Made by a program: the position numbers and the translations under genes
In this document: piece by piece, positions 45,437 through 53,663 of the stretch
How the letters are laid out: every line of letters starts with the position of its first letter
Position numbering within the stretch: position 1 is the first letter of the stretch
From: Spongiactinospora rosea
GTDB taxonomy: Bacteria; Actinomycetota; Actinomycetes; Streptosporangiales; Streptosporangiaceae
Length of the DNA: 64,000 bases
NCBI RefSeq assembly: GCF_003315795.1
Contig: NZ_QMEY01000024.1
Location: 1 to 64,000, forward strand
Direction: 5' to 3'
The notes under the pieces: model-generated
The model's database searches: none
Told to the model about the DNA's origin: nothing
The model's input: only the letters and a program-made list of their open reading frames with translations

Positions 45437-45895
45437 ATGCGAATCTCGCTCACCGTCAACGGGTCAGGCGTGAACACGTCCGCCGGCCCGGACGTCCTGC
45501 TGGTGAATCTGCTCCGGGACACCTGCGGCCTGACCGGCGCCAAGGTCGGCTGTGAAACGGGCCAGTGCGGCGCGTGCGTGGTCCAGGTGGACGGCCGCTC
45601 GGTCAAGAGCTGCCAGATGCTGGCCGTACAGGCCGACGGCGCCGAGGTCACCACCATCGAGGGGGTGGCCGGCGGCGGCCTCACCGCCCTGCAGGAGGCC
45701 ATCTGGGCCGAGCACGGCGCGCAGTGCGGCTACTGCACGCCGGGGATGACCATGTCCCTGCTCGACCTCCTGGAGCACGAGCCCACGTCGGACGGACCGG
45801 CCATCCGCGCCTGGCTGGCCGGGAACATGTGCCGCTGCACCGGCTACAACGCGGCCGTGCGCGCCGTCCAGACCGTGGTGAAGGGCATGAAATGA
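45437..45895 (+). CDS. Molybdenum hydroxylase, small [2Fe-2S] subunit
   Basis: 152 residues. Two clusters are visible. The plant-type ferredoxin cluster is in KVGCETGQCGACVVQVDGRS with the fourth Cys in SVKSCQML. The second cluster is in HGAQCGYCTPGMTMSLL with AGNMCRCTGYNAAVRAV. This is the CoxS/XdhC-like subunit, which passes electrons from the Mo cofactor to FAD. It overlaps the large-subunit gene by ATGA. Start ATG 45437. Confidence 0.95.
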   Translation: MRISLTVNGSGVNTSAGPDVLLVNLLRDTCGLTGAKVGCETGQCGACVVQVDGRSVKSCQMLAVQADGAEVTTIEGVAGGGLTALQEAIWAEHGAQCGYCTPGMTMSLLDLLEHEPTSDGPAIRAWLAGNMCRCTGYNAAVRAVQTVVKGMK

Positions 45896-48291
45896 GCACC
45901 GAGACCACAACCGCCGGCACGACGGTCTTCGGGGCGGGAATCAAGGACCGCGAGGCGCCCGCGATGCTGCGCGGCGCGACCAGGTTCACCGCCGACCTCA
46001 CCGTGCCGGGCATGCTGCACCTGGAGTTCGTGCGCAGCCGGCACGGCCACGCACGGATCGACCGGATCGACGCCGCGAAGGCCGCCGCGATGCCGGGCGT
46101 GGTGGACATCGTCACCGGCGCGGACCTCGCGGGCGAACTGATGCCGCTGCCGTGCATCTGGATCCCCGGCGGGGTGGAGAGCCACTTCCCGCCGCACCCC
46201 TACGGGCTGCCCGGCGCGGGGACCGTCCTGGCCGAGGACCGGGTGCGGTTCATCGGCGAGCCGGTCGCCGCCGTGGTGGCCGAGACCGCCGAGCAGGCCA
46301 GGGCGGCGGCGCGCGCCGTCCGGGTGGACTACACGCCGCTGCCCGCCGTCACCCGGCCGGACCAGGCGCTCGCCCCCGGCGCCCCGCAACTGCACGACGC
46401 CGTGCCCGGCAACCTCAACGCCCTGTGGACCTGCGGGAACGCCGAGGCCACCGACGCGGCCATCGCCGCCGCCGAGGTCGTCGTCGAACTCGACCTGTAC
46501 AACCAGCGCACCATCAACAACCCGATGGAGCCCAGGGCCGCGCTCGGCGAGTACGACCCCGTCACCGAGGAGTACACGCTCCACGCCACCACGCAGTCGC
46601 CGCACAACCACAGGTTCCTGCTGTCGGCGCTGGTGCTCGGCATCCCGTTCAACAAGCTGAGGGTCATCGCGCCGCCGATCGGCGGCAGCTTCGGCACCAA
46701 GGGCTACCTCTACCCGGACATGCCGCTGGTGCTGTACCTCGCCAAGCGCCTCGGCCGCCCGGTGAAGTGGGCCGACACCCGCGAGGGCCTGATGCGCTCG
46801 ACCGTGCAGGGCCGCGACCATCGCCAGCACGTCACCATCGCGGGCACCCGCGAGGGGCGGATCACCGCGCTGCGCTGCACCAGCCACGCCAACCTGGGGG
46901 CCTACCCCTCCACCATCGGCCCCGGCGTGGCCACCGCGCTGATGGGCCGCAGCATCACCGGCCCCTACGCCATCCCCAGCGCGTTCTGCGAGGTGTACGC
47001 GGTGTTCACCAACACCGTGCCGCTGGGCGCGCAGCGGGGGTCGGGCCGGGCGGAGGCCACCACGATCACCGAGCGGGCCGTGGACCTGTTCGCGGCGGAG
47101 GTCGGCCTGGATCCGGCCGAGGTACGGCTGCGCAACATGGTGCCCCCCGACCGCTTCCCCTACGACAACGGCCTCGGCTGGACCTACGACTCCGGCGACT
47201 ACCCGGCCGCGCTGCGCCGCGCGCTGGAACTCGCCGGGCACGACAAGATCGAGGTCATGCGCCGGGAGGCGCGCGAGCGGGGCCGGCTGCTCGGCGTCGG
47301 CATCGGCAGCTTCGTGGCGGTCTGCGGCGTCGGGCCCTCGACCCGGATGCGGGACGAGGGCATGCTCGGCGGCACCTGGGAGGGCGCCAACATCCGCGTG
47401 CACCCCAGCGGCGAGGTCGCGCTGTGCATCGGCTCCACCTCCACCGGGCAGAGCCACCGCACCACGTTCGCCCAGATCGCCGCCGACGCGCTGGGCATCG
47501 ACGTGGCCGGGGTGACGGTCATGCAGTCCGACACCGAGCGTGCGCCGTACGGGCAGGGCACCTACGGCAGCCGGTCCTACAGCGTCGGCGGCCCGGCGGT
47601 CGTCCTGGCCGCCGGGCAGATCATCGCCAAGATGCGGACGGCCGCCGCCCACTTCATGGGCGTGCCGGAGGCCGACCTCCAGTACGCGGGAGGCCGGTTC
47701 TTCGTGCCGGGCGAGGAGGAGTCCGCCAAGACCTTCCAGGACATCGCGATGGCGATCTGGTACGGCTGGAGCCTGCCCCCGGGCATGGCGCCCGCCCTGG
47801 ACGCCACCTCCGTCTTCGACCCGCCGGACTTCAACTACCCCTTCGGCTCGCACGTGGCCGTGGTGGAGATCGACCAGGAGACCGGGCAGGTGGAGATCGT
47901 CCGCTACGCGGCGGTCAACGACGTCGGCCCGGTCGGCAACCCGCTGGTGGTGACCGGCCAGTTCGAGGGCAGCATCGTGCACGGCCTGGGCCAGGCGCTG
48001 ATGGAGGAGGCCCGCTACGACGGCGAGGGCCGGCTGCTGAGCGCGGACCTGCTCGGCTACGCGCTGCCGCGCGCCGCCGACGTACCGGACTTCGACCTGG
48101 ACCGGACCGTCACCCCCAGCCCGCACAACCCGCTCGGCGTCAAGGGCGCGGGGGAGATCGCGACCGTCCCGGTGACGGCCGCGGTCGCCAACGCGGTCTG
48201 CGACGCGCTGCGGGACTTCGGCGTACGGCACATCGACATGCCCTACACCGCGGAGAAGATCTGGCGCGTCATCCGAGACGGCAGGGGATGA
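45892..48291 (+). CDS. Molybdenum hydroxylase, large (molybdopterin-cytosine dinucleotide) subunit
   Basis: 799 residues. Aldehyde/xanthine oxidase fold: AMLRGATRFTADLTVPGMLH, RFIGEPVAAVVAETAEQARA, PIGGSFGTKGYLYPDMPLVL and the active-site loop VPLGAQRGSGRAEATTITER. It lacks the Cys loop (AYRCSFR) of true CO dehydrogenases, so it is a general (form II-type) hydroxylase. The catalytic Glu is in GVKGAGEIATVPV. It would hydroxylate an aldehyde or N-heterocycle with water as oxygen source. It is coupled by ATGA overlaps on both sides. Confidence 0.93.
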   Translation: MSTETTTAGTTVFGAGIKDREAPAMLRGATRFTADLTVPGMLHLEFVRSRHGHARIDRIDAAKAAAMPGVVDIVTGADLAGELMPLPCIWIPGGVESHFPPHPYGLPGAGTVLAEDRVRFIGEPVAAVVAETAEQARAAARAVRVDYTPLPAVTRPDQALAPGAPQLHDAVPGNLNALWTCGNAEATDAAIAAAEVVVELDLYNQRTINNPMEPRAALGEYDPVTEEYTLHATTQSPHNHRFLLSALVLGIPFNKLRVIAPPIGGSFGTKGYLYPDMPLVLYLAKRLGRPVKWADTREGLMRSTVQGRDHRQHVTIAGTREGRITALRCTSHANLGAYPSTIGPGVATALMGRSITGPYAIPSAFCEVYAVFTNTVPLGAQRGSGRAEATTITERAVDLFAAEVGLDPAEVRLRNMVPPDRFPYDNGLGWTYDSGDYPAALRRALELAGHDKIEVMRREARERGRLLGVGIGSFVAVCGVGPSTRMRDEGMLGGTWEGANIRVHPSGEVALCIGSTSTGQSHRTTFAQIAADALGIDVAGVTVMQSDTERAPYGQGTYGSRSYSVGGPAVVLAAGQIIAKMRTAAAHFMGVPEADLQYAGGRFFVPGEEESAKTFQDIAMAIWYGWSLPPGMAPALDATSVFDPPDFNYPFGSHVAVVEIDQETGQVEIVRYAAVNDVGPVGNPLVVTGQFEGSIVHGLGQALMEEARYDGEGRLLSADLLGYALPRAADVPDFDLDRTVTPSPHNPLGVKGAGEIATVPVTAAVANAVCDALRDFGVRHIDMPYTAEKIWRVIRDGRG

Positions 48292-48293
48292 TC

Positions 48294-49118
48294 ATGGACC
48301 TGGTGGACTACACGGCCCCCGCGGACCTCGAAGGCGCGCTGCGGGCCCTGTCCGAGACCCCCGGCGCGCGTCCCCTGGCGGGCGGGCACCGGCTGGTGCT
48401 GGATCTCAAGCGGCGGGCGCGGCGCATCCCGCTGCTGGTCGATCTAGGCCGGGTACCCGAACTGCGCGGCGTGCGCCGCGGCTTCGGTGGCGCGCTGGAG
48501 ATCGGGGCGATGACCACGGTCACCGAGCTGGTCGGCCACCCCGCCGTACGCGACTCCTACGCCCACGACCTGCTGGCCGACGCGGCGGCGACCCTGCCCG
48601 ACCCGCAGACCAGGAACCGCGGCACGGTGGGCGGATCGGTCGTGGCCGGTACCGACATCGCGGCGGCCCTGATCGCCCTGGACGCCGTGGCGCGCATCCG
48701 GGGCCGCGGCGGCAGGCGGCGCACGCTCAACGTCGAGCGGCTGCTCGACCCCGCCGCGCCCGGCCTGGCCGCGGGGGAGGTGATCGCCGCGGTCGGCGTG
48801 CCCCCGGGGACCGCCCAGGGGGCGCACGTACGACAGCCGGTGCCCGCGACCCTGGACTCGGTGTGCGGGGTGGCGGTCGCGGTGAGCTTCCACGCGGACG
48901 GCACCGTCTCCGCCTGCCGGGCCGCGGTCTGCGGCGGGTCGCGGCCCGCCCGCCGGCTGCCGGTCCTGGAACGCGCCCTCACCTCGGGAACGGCCGCCGC
49001 GCCCCCGCTCGGCGACGTGTTCCCCGGTGACGAGGTCGCGTCCGGTGAGTACCGCGCCCACCTGGCGTGGGTGCTCGCCGGGCGGGCGGTGGCCCGGGCC
49101 CGCGAACGCGCCGTCTGA
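48294..49118 (+). CDS. Molybdenum hydroxylase, FAD-binding medium subunit
   Basis: 274 residues from ATG 48294. ATG 48288 overlaps the previous stop, but the AGGGG site is only well spaced for 48294. CoxM/XdhB features: YTAPADLEGALRALSETPGA, PLAGGHRLVLDLKRR (FAD pyrophosphate loop), EIGAMTTVTELVGHPAV and NRGTVGGSVVAGTDIAAAL (second FAD loop). It completes the S-L-M heterotrimer. No maturation (XdhC/CoxF-type) gene follows; the next gene is a convergent transporter. Confidence 0.92.
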   Translation: MDLVDYTAPADLEGALRALSETPGARPLAGGHRLVLDLKRRARRIPLLVDLGRVPELRGVRRGFGGALEIGAMTTVTELVGHPAVRDSYAHDLLADAAATLPDPQTRNRGTVGGSVVAGTDIAAALIALDAVARIRGRGGRRRTLNVERLLDPAAPGLAAGEVIAAVGVPPGTAQGAHVRQPVPATLDSVCGVAVAVSFHADGTVSACRAAVCGGSRPARRLPVLERALTSGTAAAPPLGDVFPGDEVASGEYRAHLAWVLAGRAVARARERAV

Positions 49119-49130
49119 GGCCGACCCCGC

Positions 49131-49448
49131 CTATCCCTCGGCGAGCTTCAGGCCCACCACCCCGGCCAGGATGAGGAACAGGCAGGCCAGCCGGGCGGGG
49201 GACGCGTTCTCGCCCAGCGCCACGATGCCGGCCACCGCGACGCCGACCGCGCCGAGTCCCACCCACACGGCGTACGCGGTGCCGGTCGGCAGGTCGCGCA
49301 GCGCGAAGGCCAGCATCACGAAGCTCGCCACCGCGCCCGTCACCCCGATGGCCGCCGGGACGAACCGGGTGAAGCCATCGGAGCGGTCCAGCGCCAGGGC
49401 CCACACGACCTCCAGCAGCGCCGCCCCGATCAGCAACAGCCAGGCCAT
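49131..49448 (-). CDS. Small multidrug resistance (SMR/SugE-type) transporter
   Basis: 105 residues, four membrane helices. AWLLLIGAALLEVVWALALD contains the essential membrane Glu. GTAYAVWVGLGAVGVAVAGI is the SMR signature, and LIACLFLILAGVVGLK-like ACLFLILAGVVGLKLAEG closes it. The LEVVWA and 'W' positions favour the Gdx/SugE guanidinium-exporter side over the EmrE side. It starts 3 bases after the SDR stop, so the two are one operon. Confidence 0.85.
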   Translation of the reverse strand: MAWLLLIGAALLEVVWALALDRSDGFTRFVPAAIGVTGAVASFVMLAFALRDLPTGTAYAVWVGLGAVGVAVAGIVALGENASPARLACLFLILAGVVGLKLAEG

Positions 49449-49450
49449 CG

Positions 49451-50185
49451 CTAGGCCGTCGTTCCCGCGTCCACGGTGAAGGACGCGCCGGTGATGTTGC
49501 GCCCGCCCGGCCCGGCCAGGTGCGCCACGGTCGCCGCGATGTCCTCGGGGTCGCAGTAGCGGCCCAGCGAGGTGAAGGCGCGCTCGCCGTCGGCCTCCGG
49601 GCTGTCGGCCGGGTTCATCTCGGTGTCGGTCGAGCCGGGGTGGACCAGGTTGGCGGTGATCCCGCGCGGGCCGAGGTCCCTGGCCAGGCCCTTGGTGAGC
49701 CCGACGAGCGCGGACTTGCTCATCGAGTAGAGCGTCCAGTCCGGGTACGGCACGCGCTCGGCCAGGCTGCTGCCGATGTTGATGATCCGGCCGCCGTCGG
49801 ACATGCGCGCGGCGGCGGCCTGGGCCAGCACGAAGGAGGCCCTGGCGTGGATGGCGAGCGTCCGGTCCACCTCCTCCAGGGTGACCTCCGCGAGCGGGCC
49901 GAACGGCGCGATGCCGGCGTTGCCCACCACGATGTCCAGCCGGCCGAACTCGGTGGCCGTCCGCTCGACCGCCTCGACCAGCGCCCCCGCGTCCGTCGCC
50001 TCCGCGCGCAGGGCCAGGCCGCGGCGACCGGACGCCTCGATCTGCCCGACCACCTCCTTGGCCCGGCCCTCGGCCGAGGTGTAGGTGATCGCCACGTCCG
50101 CGCCGTCCCCGGCCAGCCGCCGGGCGATGGCCGCCCCGATGCCCCGACTGCCCCCGGTGACCAGCGCGACCCGTCCCTGCAACAT
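49451..50185 (-). CDS. Short-chain dehydrogenase/reductase (FabG-like)
   Basis: 244 residues from ATG 50185 (GGAGGA about 7 bases upstream). Classical SDR: VALVTGGSRGIGAAIARRLA, NAGIAPFGPL, and the active-site Ser in INIGSSLAERV. The active-site Tyr-Lys is in TLYSMSKSALVGLTKGLA, and the C-terminal VDAG motif is present. The Asp after strand 3 is not obvious, and ITYTSAEGRAKEVV suggests NADPH preference. The substrate is unknown. It is divergent from the TetR gene with paired operators in between, so it is probably TetR-controlled. Confidence 0.9.
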   Translation of the reverse strand: MLQGRVALVTGGSRGIGAAIARRLAGDGADVAITYTSAEGRAKEVVGQIEASGRRGLALRAEATDAGALVEAVERTATEFGRLDIVVGNAGIAPFGPLAEVTLEEVDRTLAIHARASFVLAQAAAARMSDGGRIINIGSSLAERVPYPDWTLYSMSKSALVGLTKGLARDLGPRGITANLVHPGSTDTEMNPADSPEADGERAFTSLGRYCDPEDIAATVAHLAGPGGRNITGASFTVDAGTTA

Positions 50186-50203
50186 CTCATGTCCTCCGAT
50201 ATC

Positions 50204-50217
50204 CGGAATTGATTCCG
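50204..50217. promoter_or_regulatory. TetR operator-like palindrome 1
   Basis: CGGAATTGATTCCG is a perfect inverted repeat (6-bp arms, TG centre) in the SDR-TetR divergent region, next to the SDR start. Confidence 0.6.
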
Positions 50218-50228
50218 TTTGCGAGCTT

Positions 50229-50245
50229 AATCGGAACCGATTCCG
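50229..50245. promoter_or_regulatory. TetR operator-like palindrome 2
   Basis: AATCGGAACCGATT (50229-50242) is a perfect inverted repeat overlapping CGGAACCGATTCCG (50232-50245). Both share the CGGAAT/ATTCCG half-site of palindrome 1, 28 bases away. It lies 27 bases before the TetR start and so can control both genes. Confidence 0.6.
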
Positions 50246-50271
50246 GATGGCAAGCCGGTAGGGTTTAGCCC

Positions 50272-50892
50272 GTGACGCAGACCCGGCGACCGCTGCCGCA
50301 GGCAGAGGCGGGCGACCCGCGCCCGGAGGAGCGCGCGGACGCCGCGCGCAACCGCGCCAAGATCCTCGCCGCCGCCGAGGAGATCGTCGCCACCCGCGGC
50401 GTCGAGGGGCTGTCCATGGCCGACGTGGCCGCCGCGGCGGGAGTGGGCGTGGGCACGCTCTACCGCCGGTTCGGCGACCGGTCCGGCCTGGCGTACGCGC
50501 TCATCGACCGGCGCGAGCGGGAGTTCCAGGAGTCGTTCATGGGCGGCCCGCCGCCGCTCGGCCCCGGCGCCCCGGCGGCGGCCAGGGTCCGCGCCTTCCT
50601 GCACGCCCTGGCCGTACGCGTCGCCGACCAGCTCGATCTGCTGCTGATGGCCGAGACCGCCACACCCTACGCCCGCTTCGGCGCGGCCTACGGCGCCTAC
50701 CACCGGCACCTGACGATCCTGCTGGCCGAGCTGCGGCCGGACCGCGAGCCCTCCTACCTCGCCGACGCCCTGCTGGCCCCGCTGGCGGCCGGTCTGATCG
50801 CCTACAACCTGCGCGAGCGCTGCGCGGGCCTGGACACCGTCCACGCGGGCCTGGACGCCCTGCTGGACGGCCTCGACCCGGCGCGGACGTGA
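50272..50892 (+). CDS. TetR-family transcriptional regulator
   Basis: 206 residues from GTG 50272. The N-terminal helix-turn-helix reads RAKILAAAEEIVATRGVEGL, then SMADVAAAAGVGVGTLYRRF. The C-terminal ligand-binding domain is all-helical and Ala/Leu-rich (LTILLAELRPDREPSYLADA). It is expected to repress the divergent SDR-SMR operon and itself through the two operators, with release by a small ligand, possibly one exported by the SMR protein. Confidence 0.92.
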   Translation: MTQTRRPLPQAEAGDPRPEERADAARNRAKILAAAEEIVATRGVEGLSMADVAAAAGVGVGTLYRRFGDRSGLAYALIDRREREFQESFMGGPPPLGPGAPAAARVRAFLHALAVRVADQLDLLLMAETATPYARFGAAYGAYHRHLTILLAELRPDREPSYLADALLAPLAAGLIAYNLRERCAGLDTVHAGLDALLDGLDPART

Positions 50893-50893
50893 C

Positions 50894-50934
50894 GTCCCCG
50901 CCTGCCGGGCCCTCTGCGCACGGCAGACGGGGAC
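50894..50934. terminator. Bidirectional terminator between TetR and ClpC-like genes
   Basis: GTCCCCGCCTGCCG (50894-50907) pairs with CGGCAGACGGGGAC (50921-50934), a 14-bp stem with one mismatch and a 13-base loop, between two convergent genes. Confidence 0.7.
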
Positions 50935-50950
50935 GACTCCCCGCGCGGAT

Positions 50951-53548
50951 CTACAGGTAGAACCCCGAGGCGTCGCGGCGGCGCTCCTCGTCCCTGCCGC
51001 GATCCAGCTCGGGCCGGTGCTCCGGAGTGGCCCGGGCCTGCGGCTCCTGACCCTCGCCGGGAGCGGACTCGGCCCCCTCCAGCACGGTGAACGCCAGGTC
51101 GTGCTCGCGCACGCCGAGATGCACCCGCTGGCCGGGCCGCAGCGTGCCGTCCAGCAGCATCCGCGACAGCGTGTTGTCCACCTTGCGCTGGATGATCCGG
51201 CGCAGCGGCCGGGCACCGAACTCCGGCTGGTAGCCCTGCCTGGCCAGCCAGTCGATCGCCACCGGGTCGATCTCCATCCCGATGTCCTGGGCGTGCAGGC
51301 GGCGCCTGCTCTCCTCCATCAGCAGCCCGGTGATCTGCCGCAACTGGATGTCGTCCAGGCTGCGGAAGATGATGATCTCATCGATCCGGTTCAGGAACTC
51401 CGGCCGGAACGCGTGCCGCAGCAGCCGGCTCAGGTGGCCGCGCAGCTCGCCGGCCGCCTCGCCGGGATGCGACATGATGACGTCCGCGCCGAGGTTCGAG
51501 GTCATGATCAGCACGGTGTTCTTGAAGTCCGTCGTACGGCCCTGCGCGTCCGTGAGCCGCCCGTCCTCCATCACCTGGAGCAGCAGGTTGAACACGTCGG
51601 CGTGGGCCTTCTCGATCTCGTCCAGCAGCACGACCGAGTAGGGCCGGCGGCGTACCGTCTCGGTGAGCTGCCCGGCCTCCTCGTACCCCACGTACCCCGG
51701 CGGCGCGCCGACCAGCCGGGACACCGTGTGCCGCTCCTGGAACTCGCTCATGTCGAACCGGATCATCCGGTCCTGGTCGCCGAACAGCGCCTCGGCCAGC
51801 GCGCGGGCCAGCTCGGTCTTGCCCACGCCGGTCGGGCCGAGGAACAGGAAGGAGCCGATCGGGCGGTTCGGGTCGCCGAGCCCGGCGCGGGAGCGCCGCA
51901 CCGCCTCGGCCACCGCCTCCACCGCCTCGTCCTGGCCGACCACGCGCTGGTGCAGCCGTTCCTCCAGGGCCAGCAGCCGGTCCTTCTCCTCCTGGGTGAG
52001 CCGCGCGACCGGAATCCCGGTGGCCCGCGAGACGACCGCGGCGATCTCCTCCGCGGTGACCTCCGGCACCCCCTGGTGCTCGCCCTGGGAGTCGTCGATC
52101 CGGCGGCGCAGGTCCGCGATCTCGTCCCGCAGTTCCCTGGCCCGCTCGTAGTCCTCGCCGGAGACCGCCTGGTCCTTCTCGCGCAGCAACTGCTCCACGC
52201 GCTCCTCCAGCTCGCGGGTGCCGCCCGGCGTCGTCTTGGTGCGCAGCGCGACCCGCGCCCCGGCCTGGTCCATGAGGTCGATGGCCTTGTCCGGCAGGAA
52301 GCGGCCGGTGAGGTACCGGTCGGACAGCTCGGCCGCGGCCACCAGGCACTCGTCGGTGAAACGCACCTGGTGGTGGGCCTCATAACGGTCGCGCAGCCCG
52401 CGCAGGATCGCGATGGTGTCCTCCACCGTCGGCTCCGGCACGAAGATCGGCTGGAAGCGCCGCTCCAGCGCCGCGTCCTTCTCGATGTGCCTGCGGTACT
52501 CGTCCAGCGTCGTCGCGCCGATCACGTGCAGCTCGCCGCGCGCCAGGGCGGGCTTGAGCATGTTGGAGGCGTCGATCGCGCCCTCCGCGCCGCCCGCGCC
52601 GACCACCGTGTGCAACTCGTCGATGAACACGATCAGCTCGTCGGCGTTGTCGCGGATCTCGTCCACGACGCTCTTCATCCGCTCCTCGAACTCGCCGCGG
52701 AACTTGGTGCCGGCCACCATCCCCGCCATGTCCACCTGCATCACGCGCTTGCCGGCGAGCGTCTTCGGCACCTCGCCGTCCACGATGCGCTGCGCGAGCC
52801 CCTCGACGATGGCGGTCTTGCCCACGCCGGGCTCGCCGAGCAGCACCGGGTTGTTCTTGGTACGCCGGGACAGCACCTCCACGGTCTGGGCGATCTCCTC
52901 GTCCCTGCCGATGACCGGGTCGATGCCGCCCTCCCTGGCCGCCTCGCACAGGTCGCGGCCGTACTGGTCGAGCGTGGGCGTGCTGCTCGGCCGGGGAGCG
53001 GGCGGGGCCTCGCCCCGGTCGGCGGTCTCGGCGCCCAGCGACTGCGGGGTGACCCGCGCGTCGCGCAGCAGGCGGCCCGCCATCGAGTCGGGGTTGGCCG
53101 ACAGGGCCAGCAGCAGGTGCTGCGCCCCGATGTAGGACGCGCCCGAGGCCCTGGCGATGTCGCGCGCCGCCAGCAGCGCCCGCTTGGCGGCCGGGGCCAG
53201 CGGCATCGGCCCCTGCCGCGGCTCGCGCCGCTGAACCTGCCGCTGGATGGTGCCGGCGAGCGCGTCCGGGTCGGCCCCGGCCCGCTCCAGCGGGCCGCGC
53301 GTGGAGTCCAGCCTGGTCGCGGCCCACAGCAGGTGCTCGGTGTCGAGGTACTGCGAGCCCCATTCGGACGCCTCGTGCACCGCGAGGCGGAGCAGTTCGA
53401 CGGCGTCCTCGCTGAGCAGGCGGCCGATGTCCACCCGCCGCCGCGACTCCGCCCCTGACTGCTCCGGCGGTCCGAGCCCGCCGAAGAACCTCGCCAGCAA
53501 CTCGTCCAGCGGGCTGTAGCCGTACGGCCAGAAGTCACCGCTTGTCAT
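50951..53548 (-). CDS. ClpC-like AAA+ unfoldase with UVR domain
   Basis: 865 residues. A short Clp_N region is preceded by an unusual N-terminus (GYSPLDELLARFFGGLGPPE). First AAA+ domain: GEPGVGKTAIVEGLAQR near residue 238 and VFIDELHTVVGAGGAEGAID. A UVR-type motif, SGEDYERARELRDEIADL, lies between the AAA+ domains, which is diagnostic of ClpC rather than ClpB. Second AAA+ domain: LGPTGVGKTELARALAEAL near 569, and LLDEIEKAHADVFNLLLQVM. The C-terminal tail is Glu/Arg-rich and acidic-basic mixed. No clpP lies nearby. Most actinobacteria have a canonical clpC elsewhere, so this is probably a second paralogue for special substrates. Confidence 0.92.
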   Translation of the reverse strand: MTSGDFWPYGYSPLDELLARFFGGLGPPEQSGAESRRRVDIGRLLSEDAVELLRLAVHEASEWGSQYLDTEHLLWAATRLDSTRGPLERAGADPDALAGTIQRQVQRREPRQGPMPLAPAAKRALLAARDIARASGASYIGAQHLLLALSANPDSMAGRLLRDARVTPQSLGAETADRGEAPPAPRPSSTPTLDQYGRDLCEAAREGGIDPVIGRDEEIAQTVEVLSRRTKNNPVLLGEPGVGKTAIVEGLAQRIVDGEVPKTLAGKRVMQVDMAGMVAGTKFRGEFEERMKSVVDEIRDNADELIVFIDELHTVVGAGGAEGAIDASNMLKPALARGELHVIGATTLDEYRRHIEKDAALERRFQPIFVPEPTVEDTIAILRGLRDRYEAHHQVRFTDECLVAAAELSDRYLTGRFLPDKAIDLMDQAGARVALRTKTTPGGTRELEERVEQLLREKDQAVSGEDYERARELRDEIADLRRRIDDSQGEHQGVPEVTAEEIAAVVSRATGIPVARLTQEEKDRLLALEERLHQRVVGQDEAVEAVAEAVRRSRAGLGDPNRPIGSFLFLGPTGVGKTELARALAEALFGDQDRMIRFDMSEFQERHTVSRLVGAPPGYVGYEEAGQLTETVRRRPYSVVLLDEIEKAHADVFNLLLQVMEDGRLTDAQGRTTDFKNTVLIMTSNLGADVIMSHPGEAAGELRGHLSRLLRHAFRPEFLNRIDEIIIFRSLDDIQLRQITGLLMEESRRRLHAQDIGMEIDPVAIDWLARQGYQPEFGARPLRRIIQRKVDNTLSRMLLDGTLRPGQRVHLGVREHDLAFTVLEGAESAPGEGQEPQARATPEHRPELDRGRDEERRRDASGFYL

Positions 53549-53663
53549 CGTCGTTCCCCCTCGGGCGCGGCGGGCGCCCAGCTACGTCGATGTCGTACTC
53601 GCTTGTCCGGCTGAACCCCCCGCCTACCCGTGACCGCCCGCCGTAACCGCCGGGCGGGCCCTT

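Noticed and set aside
45844..48231. Very long antisense frame (795 codons) over the molybdenum hydroxylase gene
   Set aside because: Same cause; the composition is His/Arg/Gly-rich with no domain, and the plus strand has clear active-site motifs.
45892..48291. Carbon monoxide dehydrogenase large subunit (coxL) as a specific call
   Set aside because: The active-site loop is AQRGSGRAEA, not the Cys-containing AYRCSFR loop, so I kept the general molybdenum hydroxylase call.
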